From Takakia lepidozioides (Eukaryota > Streptophyta > Takakiopsida > Takakiales > Takakiaceae): a stretch of 64,000 bases of DNA. Below, piece by piece: positions 9,990 through 21,238 of this stretch. The notes under the pieces are model-generated. The model saw nothing but the letters and a program-made list of their open reading frames with translations. It had not been told where the DNA came from and did not search any database. Made by a program: the position numbers and the translations under genes. How positions within the stretch are numbered: position 1 is the stretch's first letter; every line of letters starts with the position of its first letter. The stretch lies in the NCBI GenBank assembly GCA_030704615.1, contig CM060733.1, positions 49,228,001 to 49,292,000 on the forward strand, written 5' to 3'.

Positions 9990-10667
9990 CAGTGTGAGTA
10001 TGAAGTGTGTATCAGATTAATATCTATCAAGTATCAGGCTGAAGCCATGGAGTCTCTAATCTGCTCTACATTACAACTCTACTGCCTGCATTCATTAAGC
10101 ATCAACAGATCCTCCTCCTACTCCGTGCTCTCCCTCTTTCTCCTCAGAGATCCGCTCTCTGCCTCATTTTCCCCCGTGATGTCTGAAGTCATCCCCCCAG
10201 AAGTGCTCCAAGAATTGATCCATTTCCAGTCCTTGCTCCTAGCTTTATCTTCCTACCCGTTGTTCTAACTGTTTCCCTCACTAACTGTCATCCGTGAACT
10301 AACATGTTCCATTCGCATGTGTTGTTCCCCACAGTCGTTCCGTGTCCTGCTATCCGTTCCCTATGGTCATGACAGCTGTGTCAAGCTGTGACTGGCTGTG
10401 TGAAACTGTGACCGGCTGTGTCGGGCTGTGACTGGCTGTGCGACTGTGTTTGGCTGTGTCGGGCTGTGACTGGCTGTGTGGCTGTGTCGGCTGTGCCGAA
10501 CTGTGATGGGCTCTGTTGGCTGTGACGGGCTGTGTCGGACTGTGTAACTCCCTTCTAAAGTGCGCTGCTGTTACCCCTAAGGCTCCTGTTGGTCTCAGTT
10601 TGTGCAAAAATTAAGGGTACCCTACAGATCCCATATAAGTGTCTAAGTCCCAGATAGTCCTCTAACA
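9990..10667 (-). repeat. Truncated LTR of the gypsy-1/gypsy-2 family
   Basis: From CAGTGTGAGTATGAAG to the LTR end CTCTAACA it matches the corresponding parts of the LTRs at 20228-21205, 30885-31870 and 43167-44196, including the GGCTGTG-rich tandem zone (10370-10550). The first 290 or so bases of the LTR are missing. It abuts the end of element A on the left and element C sequence on the right, so it is probably a solo or recombined LTR. Confidence 0.85.
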
Positions 10668-10854
10668 GGCAATCAGACAGACTGTATGATCTGAACAACA
10701 GTGAATGACGGTACCGATAGTCACCCACTCATTGTGCAGTAAACCCTTAGCAGAGGAGTAGAAAGCAAATCACCTTTGTGATGGTCGGTAGCGACAATCC
10801 CTGTCTGGGACATTCCACTCATCTCTACGCATATCTTCAACAATCAAATGTAAG
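10668..10854. other. Spacer, nothing recognised
   Basis: Single-copy-looking sequence between the LTR fragment and the minus-strand frame at 10855. I see no repeat or motif. Confidence 0.5.
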
Positions 10855-11265
10855 TTAGAGAAAACTTATTGGCGCCTTCTTAGGTTTTGAAATTGGATCC
10901 CCTTCTGCAGCTTTCCTCTTCCCTCTCACATCTGCTGGAATTTCTGTCTGCTCTAGGGTTTCTGGACCTTCTCCCGGTTCGGCGTTCCGCGTGCTTCCAC
11001 CTCCTTCAGTGTCCATGCGAATCATCTCTGCATCCACAGGCTGGCGCACTCTTATCGCCGATTGTGTCACAGCCGCTGCCTTAGTCTCCGTCTGCTCTTG
11101 TGAATCAGTCTCCGCGTTCACCTGCTGCCTTGGCCCTGTGTTCTCCAACAAACGACGCCTCGTCATTTGCTCTCTTGCTCTGCGTCTCTCTCTAAGGGAA
11201 GTAAAATAAAGAGACTTTCTTCTCTTTCGTATTGTAGATGGAACCCTCTCCAGCTTTACTACCAC
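10855..11265 (-). CDS. Charged, low-complexity protein; possible divergent partner gene of element C
   Basis: A 136-codon minus frame, not recognised as a family. It opens with a basic region (RKRRKSLYF, LRERRRAREQMTRRR), then a Glu/Thr/Gln-rich linker and a basic end (RGKRKAAE, SKPKKAP). No domain is visible. Composition and position recall exon 2 of the element A ParB-methyltransferase, which also starts with RERAKERAKE-type linkers and is transcribed away from its transposase. Here the element C transposase starts at 12013 on the other strand. It may thus be the N-terminal part of a lost ParB-methyltransferase gene cut by the LTR at 10667. That reading is weak; it could be a chance frame. 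Confidence 0.3.
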   Translation of the reverse strand: MVVKLERVPSTIRKRRKSLYFTSLRERRRAREQMTRRRLLENTGPRQQVNAETDSQEQTETKAAAVTQSAIRVRQPVDAEMIRMDTEGGGSTRNAEPGEGPETLEQTEIPADVRGKRKAAEGDPISKPKKAPISFL

Positions 11266-12012
11266 TCTCTCTCTAAGCGCGAAATGTAGAAAAACGCAGT
11301 GACTCCCGATTTCTTGCGGGATTGCCTGCGTTCTTGCTTGTCTCTAGAAGCATCGGATTCCCTCTCGCGTGACCGTTACACATAGTCGTTCCCTTATTAG
11401 TGCACATGCCAGCAATTGGTGTACAGCTGTTCGTATTCAGTTATGGATGTCTGACGTGTGTCGCCCAAAATAAACGACGTGTTCTTTATTAGAACGGTTT
11501 CAATATTTAAAAATAACAGCGAATCCCAGAAATCTTGGCGCACAGTCTTACACAAATAAATGTAAATGAACGAGAGTTTGATGACAAATTTTGGAATATC
11601 ATACACGGTCATCCTTGTTAGCCAAACCCCACATTCGTTTCACATTTGGAACTTTCCAGGTGCGCATGATCATTGGTAGTAGTATAAAGATACATTTACT
11701 TAATCTGCAATCCCATCCTCAGATCCTGTGGCATGCTTCCAGGAAGTCGGCTTATTGGGTTTATTGATGAGGTTCTGATTAACGGTTTAACAGCTGCCGA
11801 CACTGCTCCTAGGGATACTCTGACCACTGGGTCCCACAAGAAAAGTAATTAAAATGGACGGCTGCATATCTAGAAAGAATAACATAATATGCACAGTCAT
11901 TGTCTGAGCTTCCTCCGCCATATTCTCTGCTCATTCTTCAACTGTGTTCAGGAGACATCAGTAAACCGATTACACTAGATCTGCGATAGCAAGGTATAAA
12001 CGTACGCGAGGA
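11266..12012. other. Gene-free spacer upstream of the element C transposase
   Basis: AT-richer sequence without long frames and without the GGCGCC palindromes that fill this position in elements A and B. If elements C and A share architecture, this would be the divergent promoter region of C. No specific motif identified. Confidence 0.4.
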
Positions 12013-15000
12013 ATGAAGATGGCTTCCTCTGAAGCGGAGTTCTTCTCTGACGACAAACCAGTGCCGTTCTCCCAGGAAGTCCTTGACAATGGATTTGCAA
12101 TTGTTCTGGAACATGTCTTGGCTACCCGTTTTCAGCTGCAGAATGGCTCCATCTTTTTGGAGAAAGAGGTGTACGATCTTAAAGGGAAGTTGTTGAAATA
12201 CTCTTTCCAAAACCGTGATGAGACGGCTCATATCAGCCAGTGGAGAGTGCGTCCTGGTCGATACAGAGTACTTGGAGAGCCTCGGCGAAAGTCCCTTGGG
12301 TCATATGTGACGCCCGGGACTGCTGCTTCGGTCGTTGAAGACAAGAAGGAGGTGGTGGTGAAAAAAGAACAGACATCCTCCACTCCAATCGTTGAGCTTT
12401 CGGATTCTTTCGATGATGACATAAGTGAAATTCCAAATCCAGTCCTTCCTACTATGGTTGGAGAAGCTGATGAAGAAGAGATTTGTAGTGTCATTCCAAA
12501 ATTGCGGGCGATGGGAGGAATGGCTGGATTCAAAAGTGAGTTGTGGGGAATTGATTGGGAATCTTTGAAGCAGGTGCCTATGAAGTTCTTGCCGGAGACT
12601 TTTGATGGCGATATCCTATTCAAGCTGTCTCCTCCTCCGCGAGTTGGAGGTGTAACAATCATGATGCATGGAATGGACAAGAAACATGACGGGCACCCGT
12701 GGTGCAGAACAAAAACATCCAATATTCAGAATGATGACAAGCTTGTTTTTAGGAGGACAGTTTGCAATGGACACCTTAGGTGTGATAATTTGAATTGCAG
12801 ACACTTTCTTCAGTCTGGGGTTCATAATCAAAGCAAATGGGAGGGTCTGGCGGAAAATCCATTTCAGCCTGGGACTGCCCCTCCACCGGCAAACACTTTC
12901 GTCTGCAAATTCTTCAAACTTGTGCCATCCTGCTTGGCGCTCTGCAGAGCAAGAATGTACTATGTTGTCCACCGTTTGAAAACAATGACAAGAGCTTGTG
13001 TGCATTTTGGATTCCATAACCATCCTGTCTCGAAGGGGGATTACAGGGAGAGTGTTGAGACAGTATCGAGGTTAATTAAACAGGAATTCGGGAGAAACCC
13101 ATCCGCAACAACATCTGCAATTGCTCTTGGCGCAAGCAAGTCCTTCTTGGAAAGCCATATTTTGAGTGAAGGGGATTCTGTGGGGACTAAACTTGACGGT
13201 GCAGCATTGGACCTGGTCATGGATCATTTCTCCACTTTAAGTTCACCTAACATTCGGCATCAGATCAATGCATTGAGAATGGGCTCTGGGATCAGAGGCT
13301 ACATAGACAATATTTTGGAATTGAAACGAGTGAGCAAGTACGATTACATCCAGGACAATGTATTCCCAGGTCAAGGTGCCATCAAAGTTTTTCTTTTCAA
13401 AATGTCGACTGTTGGGGAGGGCAGTGGGGTTAGCCTCGTGAAGCGGATGCAGAAGACTGGGGACTTGCAGAACTGTTTCTTCTGTTTGATCATGTAAAAC
13501 GAGTGAAGGATTGGACGACAATGGCTTGTCATGTCTACGATCCAGTGTACCAACGAGTTATGACAATTGCAGTTTGTGACATGCAATCCGAGGATACGGA
13601 ATCCCAGAAGCTCATGAGGAATTCCCTGATACGTGTAAGGGGCTACCATGGGCTGCCATCTCCAAATTTCGCAGGTTTCATGGCGGATAGTGCTCAAGCA
13701 CATTTCAATGCTGTTCGTATTGTCTTCGGATCGGGCGACCCAAAAGTGCCTTTGCCAGGAAGAGAGCGTACATGTCTATTCCATTGGACACAATCTCTGG
13801 AAAAACATACAAAGTCGGACATCAAACCAGAGATGCAGACTCAGCACCGTAAATTGTACAAAGAGTACAAAGATGCTAGAACAATGGAGGAGGCGGACAC
13901 TTTGTTCCAGACAATTCGTGCCTGGTGGTTCTCTTTTGGAGCTGCATCACTTGAGAGTATGAGAGCATTGGAAGATTGGCTGGCGTTTTGGCACTTCCGG
14001 TATAGACAGTGGGGAGCAGCCATGCCATTGGTACGAGGCTTATATTTATTGCTTTTTCATACATTTGCTTTCCATTTTATTGTGTCCTCGCTTTCTTTAT
14101 GTTGTTTTCTGTTCACTGTTTTGAAGTGTGGTTTTGCACTTTGCAGAACATGTCCATTGAGGAAATGGCGGCATGCCATCTTGCAATTTGGCAGAAACTG
14201 TGCACAACGCATGGTTGCAGCAGTCTGGGAAACGAGGTCGGGATTTGTATGTGGCAACAACAGATGATTTGATACGTGCCTTGCAACAACAAACCCAATA
14301 CCGTGATTTCTTACGAGGTGGGGTTGGTGGCAAGGGTCCGGACAAATGGGAGTTGATGTTGCGTGCTGCAAACAGATCTGGGGATCCAATCAAGATAGCA
14401 CGGGCGGTGAGCATGTATGCCCAGGGAACGCCACTTGTTTCTAGAGTTCCACATCTTGAAGGGGAGGAGAGATTCGGCTCTTGTAAGAGGAAATTGAGCA
14501 CTCCACTTGGTTCGGATTCAGATTCCCACAGGGCAGACTGTGATAACTTCTCGAAGCCTCGTGTTCCCCTGCATGACAGCTCCATGTCCGGAACCTCCAT
14601 TGTGGAGGAACCTCCAACACGACGGCAAGCTCCAACATCAAACAGTGCCACTGACATGGTGCAGGAGAGAAACAACCCCCTTGATGTGCTTGAGTCCGCA
14701 TGCCCCGACCACGTTTGGCACATAGAACGCACAAGTGTAGGGTCTCGTGTGAAATGTACAGCGATCAGGGCAACTAATTTTGAGAAGTGCACTTCATCTA
14801 TATCCAGAGGTGGTGCCCGAACTCCTGCTTCGACTTTCACGGGCTTGATGCGTCCATACGGTCAACTAGAAGCCAAGAACCACAAGTTCTGGTTCAGCGC
14901 AGATGATTGTGCCAGATGTGTGCATGGAACTGTGCGTCCTTCCATAGTGATGAAGCCATCTCCTCCAACCGTTTGGCCCGTGAAGGTGGGAACACATCTC

Positions 15001-15520
15001 AGCTTTCAGGAGATTGAAATGCTGGCGGAGGCAGGTTTTTCCCTTGCGAGACAACCCCAACTCCATGCATGTGCTACTACTTCTGCGTCCTCCCGGGTCC
15101 CCCCGGCAAATCCTGACTTGTGGCCAACCAAACGAGATGGAAAGCTCGTTCGGCGTTTCCCTCCAACCACTGAACACTTTGGCAAAGTGGAGTCCGCAAG
15201 AATGCTCCAAGCTCGTGTTGGAAGTACCCGATCCAGGATATGGTCGGGTATTCACAATCATCACTTCCACATCTGCTGTTCATGACAGGACCTACGACAT
15301 CACGGTTTCCAATTTCCCCAATTGCACATGTCCTGATTTTGTGAATATGCTATCAACCAGTTTGGGCAAGAGAGGTAAATTCATACCCTGCAAACATTTG
15401 TATTTCATATTTTTGAAGAGGATGGTTTGCGATCCCAAACGTGACAACTTCATTCACCAGGCCACTACGAGTTTCAACGAGGTCGATACTCTTTTGCAGC
15501 GGGATACAACACATGGGTAG
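12013..15520 (+). pseudogene. Element C transposase, MULE-like DDE with SWIM finger, frameshifted
   Basis: Frames 12013-13497, about 13470-14029, about 14160-15230 and about 15200-15520 together encode one transposase. N-terminal part: MDKKHDGHPWC near 12673 and Cys/His-rich DNA-binding motifs (CNGHLRCDNLNCRHF; VHFGFHNHP). Catalytic part: FDHVKRVKDW (first Asp), GFMADSAQAHFNA near 13675 (second Asp), then CLFHW, the C-x2-H signature of MULE DDE domains. C-terminal SWIM finger: CTCPDF with PCKHLYFIFLKR near 15325-15420. An intron is likely at about 14030-14146. Three frame changes (about 13480, 14165, 15235) break it. The closest relative here is the element B transposase (30776-47674), clearly a different subfamily. 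Confidence 0.8.
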
Positions 15521-15929
15521 CATCAACTATGCAATGTGGTATGTGGACGACCATGATTTGAAATGTGTAATTCACATCAATTTGTCGGCGGTGCAATGAT
15601 ATGGCCTCCAACTATACGGAGTGAGCTCTGAGTGACAACTTTTAGGTAGTGCACATTTGTCATTGCACCGTTCGAAGTCTACATGTCTTGCTGTCGCTAT
15701 GCACTACAATCATCTTTTGAAGATGATCCTAACTCTCATTGTTATTTGAGGAGGGAGGAAGGTCTTCCCGTGGCAGCCTTTATGGCGCACACTTTGTGAG
15801 GATATTTTGTTGTCCTCGTAATTGTAAAAGTGAAACAAGCATTTGTAATTGCACAATGTTGGATGCTGCAATTGTAGGCCTCAACGCTCGTCTTGATTCT
15901 ATCTAGGCAAGATTCCCTGCATTAATTCC
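15521..15929. other. 3' flank of the element C transposase
   Basis: No gene. Moderately AT-rich sequence; I see no array or conserved motif before the inverted repeats that begin near 15930. Confidence 0.45.
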
Positions 15930-16085
15930 ACGGTTATAGGCGGCGCATGTTAATGCTGACGTGGCAGATGACGGACAGTGCCACGTCATCATTTACCGCC
16001 ACATCAGCATGTTGACATGACGCTCACGCCACGTCACTCCTGCGTGAGCGTACGCTCGCGCGCTCACGCGCAACGCTCACACCAT
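15930..16085. repeat. Subterminal inverted repeats, probable right end of element C
   Basis: Contains GCTGACGTGGC, its inverse GCCACGTCA twice, ACGCTCACGCCACGTCA and GCGTGAGCGTACGCTCGCGCGCTCACGC in a dense, mutually inverted cluster. It ends where a TNP2 fragment starts (16093). The region at 58187-58275, beyond the methyltransferase gene of element D, has the same GACGTGGC and GCGCTCACGC words, reading outward in the same sense. This suggests the two are opposite ends of one transposon family. Confidence 0.5.
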
Positions 16086-16092
16086 TGCATCG

Positions 16093-16278
16093 TTGCATGT
16101 GCCACACCATAAGCTTAGATATCTCCTTGCACTTGTACATGCGCTGCAGCCGGGGAATCAAGGGGAAATGCCGCAAGACCTTCTGTGGAACCAACGTCTT
16201 CATGCCAGGGATGTACCGAGGCGCCCCACATTTAGGGCAAGATGGTGCATCCTGTGGAGGGCCGTTCAACATTACCAT
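16093..16278 (-). pseudogene. CACTA transposase TNP2 fragment
   Basis: The minus frame reads CPKCGAPRYIPGMKTLVPQ, then KVLRHFPLIPRLQRMY and ISKLMVWHMQR. It aligns with the element at 48970-49130 (CPKCQARRYVVGTKTPVPRK and so on) and with the conserved TNP2 zinc-knuckle and PRKVLR-FPLIPRL segment of plant En/Spm transposases. It is cut on its downstream side at 16093 by the element C terminus. It lies head to head with TNPA, which starts at 16729. Confidence 0.75.
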
Positions 16279-16728
16279 TCTAAGGGCGTCATCCTAAGTT
16301 ATGTCTGCGAGAAGTGAGGCGAGAGATGCACGTCACTCACCATGGGATAACCCAACAGTGGATCCCGGTCGTTGGCAAGCAAATGCAATTTGGCAGTTTC
16401 CACGAATTGGAGTCGACCCCCATGGCAGCCGTTGCAGGGACACATTATCTTTGAAATACCCAGTCTAGTTGCACGTTGTTCCTCGATTTGCCAAAGTCAT
16501 GCGTCAGTGTGGGGCACCGCAGTGCGGCGCCGGGTGTTTCTAGTTCCGGCCTCTCTCATCCCCCACGAAACGCTTATGGGTTTGGCTAGTTTTTGAAATG
16601 GGAAGTCAGCGAGTGCTCAGATGTGGGGAACCTACGTTTGTGCTTGCAGGCGTTGGAGTATTCGTATGGCGGGTCCACCTCCCCTCTATTTCTTATATGC
16701 GCTCCTTCTATTGTTTGATCAATAGATC
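16279..16728. other. Spacer between divergent TNP2 fragment and TNPA
   Basis: No convincing exon. The minus strand may hold an upstream TNP2 intron or exon, but I could not place splice sites. If both genes are native to CACTA copy 1 this is their shared promoter region. Confidence 0.4.
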
Positions 16729-19700
16729 ATGGTAGTCTTGTTTGAGGTCGATTACTGCGATTTGAGCGACGAGGAGGAACCCGCCATGGCACGGACACGC
16801 AAGACCTCTACACCCGACACCCCTTCACGCACTGCCTACGAGGAAGAGCGAGAGAGGCGCATAGCGGCCAACAAGGAGACGTTGGCTCAGCTGAACATTG
16901 GGAGCGTTGCGCGCAGGTGAGTAGATCACCCTTGTCCTTAGTATGCATGCTACACAGGTAGTGAGTAGGGGTTTCCCACCACATTAGCCTACTACTTTTC
17001 CCTCCCATAGGTTTCATGGTGATGGCACTTTCACAATCGCCTTTTGTTTAGGGCAAGATTCACACATGGTTTTGGAAATGTGTGCGCAACATAGCTAGGA
17101 GTGTACAACGGCCGACTAGGAGCTCCAAAGTTGTGTGGAACGGGCCTCCTCGACAAAGTGGGCACTTGAAAGAACTAGCATTACCTTCAATGGCGGAGGA
17201 AGAGCCCGAGACTCCCCAGTCGGTGGCCTCTGAGGCAGAGGAACTCGACGAGCATGATCAGGAGCTCGGTGAGGATTACAACATAGTTGACGACGACGAT
17301 TCGGAGGAGGAAATGGACGAGGACATAGAGGAGGACGAGGATGGAGATGATGTGGACAAGGTATCAGATTTGGAGAACTACATCAGTGGTGCATGTGGAC
17401 TGACCGAGCCTCCCAATGCAACGCATGCTCCGAGGGCACCAAAACGGCCAGCTCCTCTTCCACGAGAGGTAAGTGGGCATTTATTGTACTGATTTCTTAG
17501 GTTTGTGGCAGGATTTGCATCTTCTTATTTGTTTTTCCTTTTGGTCCCAACAGTTTTTTCCATTTTCCACTAGCAGGATGAAGCACCACTTTCTTGCCCT
17601 CTATACCTCATGATACAAGGGTTTATCTACTGTCTATTCCTTGGAACCCAAATCTGTTATTAAAGTCTTCTATACATTTTTCCATTTTGTGCCATGAGAA
17701 ATGCAACTCTGCAGATTGCTGACTCCCTCACAGGAGGTTCAAACTTGTGATGGCCTGTCTTAATACCCAAAAAGCGCAAAGGGGGTTGTGGGAGGGAGGG
17801 ACCTGCACAGGTAGGGGGCTGCATATTGTGGTGTCATGTTGCAACAAGAAAGAAATTGTAGTGGGAGAGGAGGAACCCCCAGGAGCACGATGGTAACCGC
17901 CTCATCAGCCAGCCATGTCCGAGAGGGGGCGCTCACGACTCTTCCTCCCCCATCTTCCTGCCCCCTCTATTGTCAAATGTTGATAATATGTGAAGCCATT
18001 ATCAGCCATTATCATATTGTACTCTCATTGATATGTACGATGGTCATCGGGGCCAGATTGTGCCTACAAGGGATTCCCCAAAGAACCCCGAAAGAGGGTC
18101 AAAACATACAAGGAGGACTTTCCCAGTGACGTTTGGCGTGTTCAATGGATCAGACCTAAATGCATTTTGGGTGCGATTTCTGCTGCATTCAGTGTATGTA
18201 TATTATAGAGCGCGTTTTTTGTTGATGTACCATACATGATGTTCATGCTTTATCTTCCTACATAACTCTTTCCCACATGTTGATTTGCAGGATCCAGTGA
18301 GAAAGAAGAAGGGAGTTGCTCCTGCAGGTGTCTTCAACCATCCCTCCCCACGTCTTCAACCAACCCCGGATGGAGGAGGCCCTCCCTCCCCCTGGCATTC
18401 AGAGGTATGCACAGTATGAACAACAGACTGCTCATGTTCCAGCCGCCCCTGAAATTCACCCGCCCTTTTCTCAGTCGTACAATGCAAACTTCCCGTCAGG
18501 GGAGAACCGGTCATGTGCAGTTCCGTGTGGGGCATTTCCGCAAACTGGGGAAGCACAACATGCTCTTGTTTAGCATGGGCACTACCACGAAGGTGTGTGG
18601 TACCCTCACCCCAACCCTCCCCCACCTGCGCATCCTCCCCAGGCAACGTATACCAGAAGCCCCATGTATAGTGCACCGTTGCATGGCCCTTATTCCAGGC
18701 AGCCCATAGCTTCACCCAATTGCAACGCTTCGCGGCCTCTTCAATTCCCAAGCTCACCAGCTCCGAGCACAGGTTATGTTCCTGCCCACCCCACACCCCA
18801 CGTTGGTGCGTGGCAGGGTTCATGTCCGCCCGAAGGGCCCCATGTTGCAGGTTGTGAGGGAGGAGAGGAGGTCCGTGATTCCAATATGACTCCAGATGCG
18901 CAACATTTGACTGGCAAGGACAAAGCCAATTTTTTGCGCAAGGCGAGGAGAGTAGCACGGAGAGGGTTGAAGGAAACGTCTTGTGCAAATGTAGCTGCTG
19001 GGCAAAAGAGATTCATAGTTGCGTGTGGCAAAAAGGGCCCATGCGGGGATGCACGGAATGACTGGCTGGCAGCCCTGCGAGGGCAATGGCAACGTGTGCT
19101 GGACTGTTCTGTGCCCATCCATCTTCAACCTCAAAGTCTGATTGACGAGGTGGGTGAACTATTAGCAGATGATTGGGAATATTTACCTCCTGGAATAACT
19201 GGCGCCCAACTTCAAACTGAGATTGGAGGCGTCATTAAATACCAGCGCATCAAACTGTTTAGAAAAGTGTACTCCCGTGGCAAACCTAAGCCCCACTATG
19301 TTGCGGACAAGACTTGGGCAGAATTAGTGAGGCATTGGAACACGCCCAAATGGCAAAAGAGTCGTGATAATGGCAAGCATGCACGGGGGCATGTTGGTGC
19401 CCCTTTGAGATCTGACGCAGTGGCCTTAGCGGCGTTGAGGAACGTCTGGTAAATCTACCTGTCTCATGACATTGCCAATATATTCAGGTAGTGAGGTGTC
19501 TTGTCATTTGTATCTTACTCTTAGAGGATGGCACTAATATCCCATATCCTGTCCATGTGTAGGCTAAGACAAGTGGTCGTCCTCCACTTCTATCCGAAAT
19601 TTTGGGGAGCAAGAATAGCAACAAGGGGTATGGTTCTGATTCAGCAGGGGCCACCCGATCTGTAAGTAACTAACCCACCTGCATTTGTTGCAATGATGTG

Positions 19701-20227
19701 CTTGTTATTTATGGTTTTGCCTTCCTGTGTTGTTGTCTAATAAATTACCTCGCATGGCTAGTGCGATAGATGTATTGAATCGTATTTGCACTCTTTTTGT
19801 GGCAGGGCCTTGGAGCATTGGCTTCTCGGCTTGATGGCTTGGAAGGATGGAAACATACAATGGAGGCCAGCTCAATGGAGCACAAATTGGAATTGCAGGT
19901 AGTGAAATCCATGTTTGTCGCTGCAGTATCTAAGACAGACAAGTTCAACATGGCATTGGCAGCGAAGCTCGGTTTGGACCTGCCGAGGGATGAATCTCCA
20001 TCAACATCAAACATTGTGTGTGAGTTGTTGCCCCCTGTTCATGGTGTTGTCCCACCTGCAACTACTGTGGAAATGACAAGTACAGGTGAGCAGCCTCCTA
20101 GCAGTGGAGGCAGTGGACAAAGGAAAGGGGGCAGTATTGTGGAAGAAGATGCCACAGGTGAGGACAAAGTTCAGAACATGGCATGTGAAAATCCTTGCCT
20201 TAATTATGGTGCCAATGATGACCTATC
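16729..20227 (+). pseudogene. CACTA copy 1 TNPA-like protein (Transposase_24 type), cut by gypsy-2
   Basis: Probable exons: 16729-16916 (ATG at 16729, or 16786 giving MARTRKTSTPD; ends in YEEERERRIAANK), about 17052-17467 (very acidic, DDDDSEEEMDEDIEEDEDGD), about 18291-19450, 19563-19661 and 19806-20227. The third large exon has a Pro/His-rich lead, then the plant Ptta/En/Spm transposase core: DDWEYLPPGI, IKLFRKVYSRGKPKPHYV, TWAELVRHWNTPKWQKSRDN, and ALRNVW at its end. This is the TNPA-like DNA-binding partner of a CACTA element. Joins of exons 1-2 do not keep frame in my best guess. The coding sequence is interrupted at 20228 inside GANDDLS by gypsy-2; copy 2 on the minus strand at 62198-64000 shows the uninterrupted continuation. 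Confidence 0.75.
20223..20227. other. Target site of gypsy-2 (one copy of CTATC)
   Basis: CACTA copy 2 shows the empty site as GACCTATC followed by CCCCCTTATT. Here GACCTATC is followed by the LTR start TGTC. CTATC is the expected 5-bp duplicated target; its partner copy is not in the window because gypsy-2 is truncated. Confidence 0.6.
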
Positions 20228-21205
20228 TGTCATGCGGCTTTTGCTCACCCATCCCTTCGCTATCCGAGGCGGAAACTCCAAGATAGAAGAGTTGGAAATC
20301 TCTAAGCACTCAGCCCGCTCAGAACAATCAGTCATGACCTACAGCTAGTGTATCACGGGGGTGTTTCCTATTTGTTTTCCTTCTCACATTCATGTTAGCT
20401 AGTTACCTTACTGTTGGTAATTAAGTATCAGTTTGCTTCAGCAATCTATCGGATCCCATCAACTCATCCATTCATTCCACAGCTTCACTCAGATCTCTCT
20501 ACACAGTGTGAGTATGAAGTATGTATCAGATTAATATCTATTGAGTATCAGGCTGAAGCCATGGAGTCTCTAATCTGCTCTACATTACAACTCTACTGCT
20601 TGCATTCATTAAGCATCAACAGATCGCCCTCCTCCTACTCTGTGCTCTCCCTCCTTCCGCTCAGAGATGCGCTCTCTCCTCCTTTCCTCCCATGATGTCC
20701 GAAGTCCCCTCTCCAAGTGATCTCTCCCCCTTCTCCCAGAATTCCCCCAAGAAGTGATCCTTTTCCCGTCCTCGCTCCTCGCTTTATCTTCCTACCCGTT
20801 GCTCTAACCGTTTCCCTCACTAACCGTCATCCGTGTACTAATATGTTCCATTCGAAGATGTTGTTCCCCCTAGTCATTCCCTGTCCTGCTATCCGTTCCC
20901 TATGGTCGTGACAGCTGTGTCAAGCTGTGACTGGCTGTGCGACTGTGTCGAGCTTTGACTGACTGTGACGGCTGTGTCTGGCTGTGTCGGCTGTGACGGG
21001 CTGTGTCGGACTGTGTCGGCTGTGTCGGCTGTGTCGGACTGTGACGAGCTGTGTTGGCTGTGACTGACTGTGACGGACTGTGTAACTCCCTTCTAAAGTG
21101 CGGTGCTGTCACCCCTAAGGCTCCTGTTGGTCTCAGTCTGTGCAAAAATTAAGGGTACCCCACAGATCCCGTATAAGTGTCTAAGTCCCAGACAATCCTC
21201 TAACA
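20228..21205 (-). repeat. Gypsy-2 3' LTR (978 bp)
   Basis: Begins TGTCATGCGG and ends CTCTAACA in plus reading, so the minus-strand LTR reads TGTTAGAG to CATGACA. It matches both gypsy-1 LTRs over its full length. A tandem zone rich in GGCTGTG and its derivatives (20905-21090) accounts for much of the length variation within the family. Confidence 0.9.
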
Positions 21206-21235
21206 TTACCCCTTCCCCTCTAAAAAAAAACCGTG
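21206..21235 (-). promoter_or_regulatory. Polypurine tract of gypsy-2
   Basis: Minus strand reads TTTTTTTTTAGAGGGGAAGG then GGTAA immediately before the LTR start. This is the plus-strand priming site expected at the 3' LTR. Confidence 0.8.
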
Positions 21236-21238
21236 TCC

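Noticed and set aside
10370-10550. GGCTGTG tandem repeats as telomere-like or regulatory satellite
   Set aside because: They lie inside LTRs of one retrotransposon family and vary in number between copies.
13460-13500. Programmed frameshift in the MULE-like transposases, since C and B both change frame before the DDE domain
   Set aside because: The shifts go in different directions (-1 in C near 13480, +1 in B near 45600) and no slippery site is conserved.
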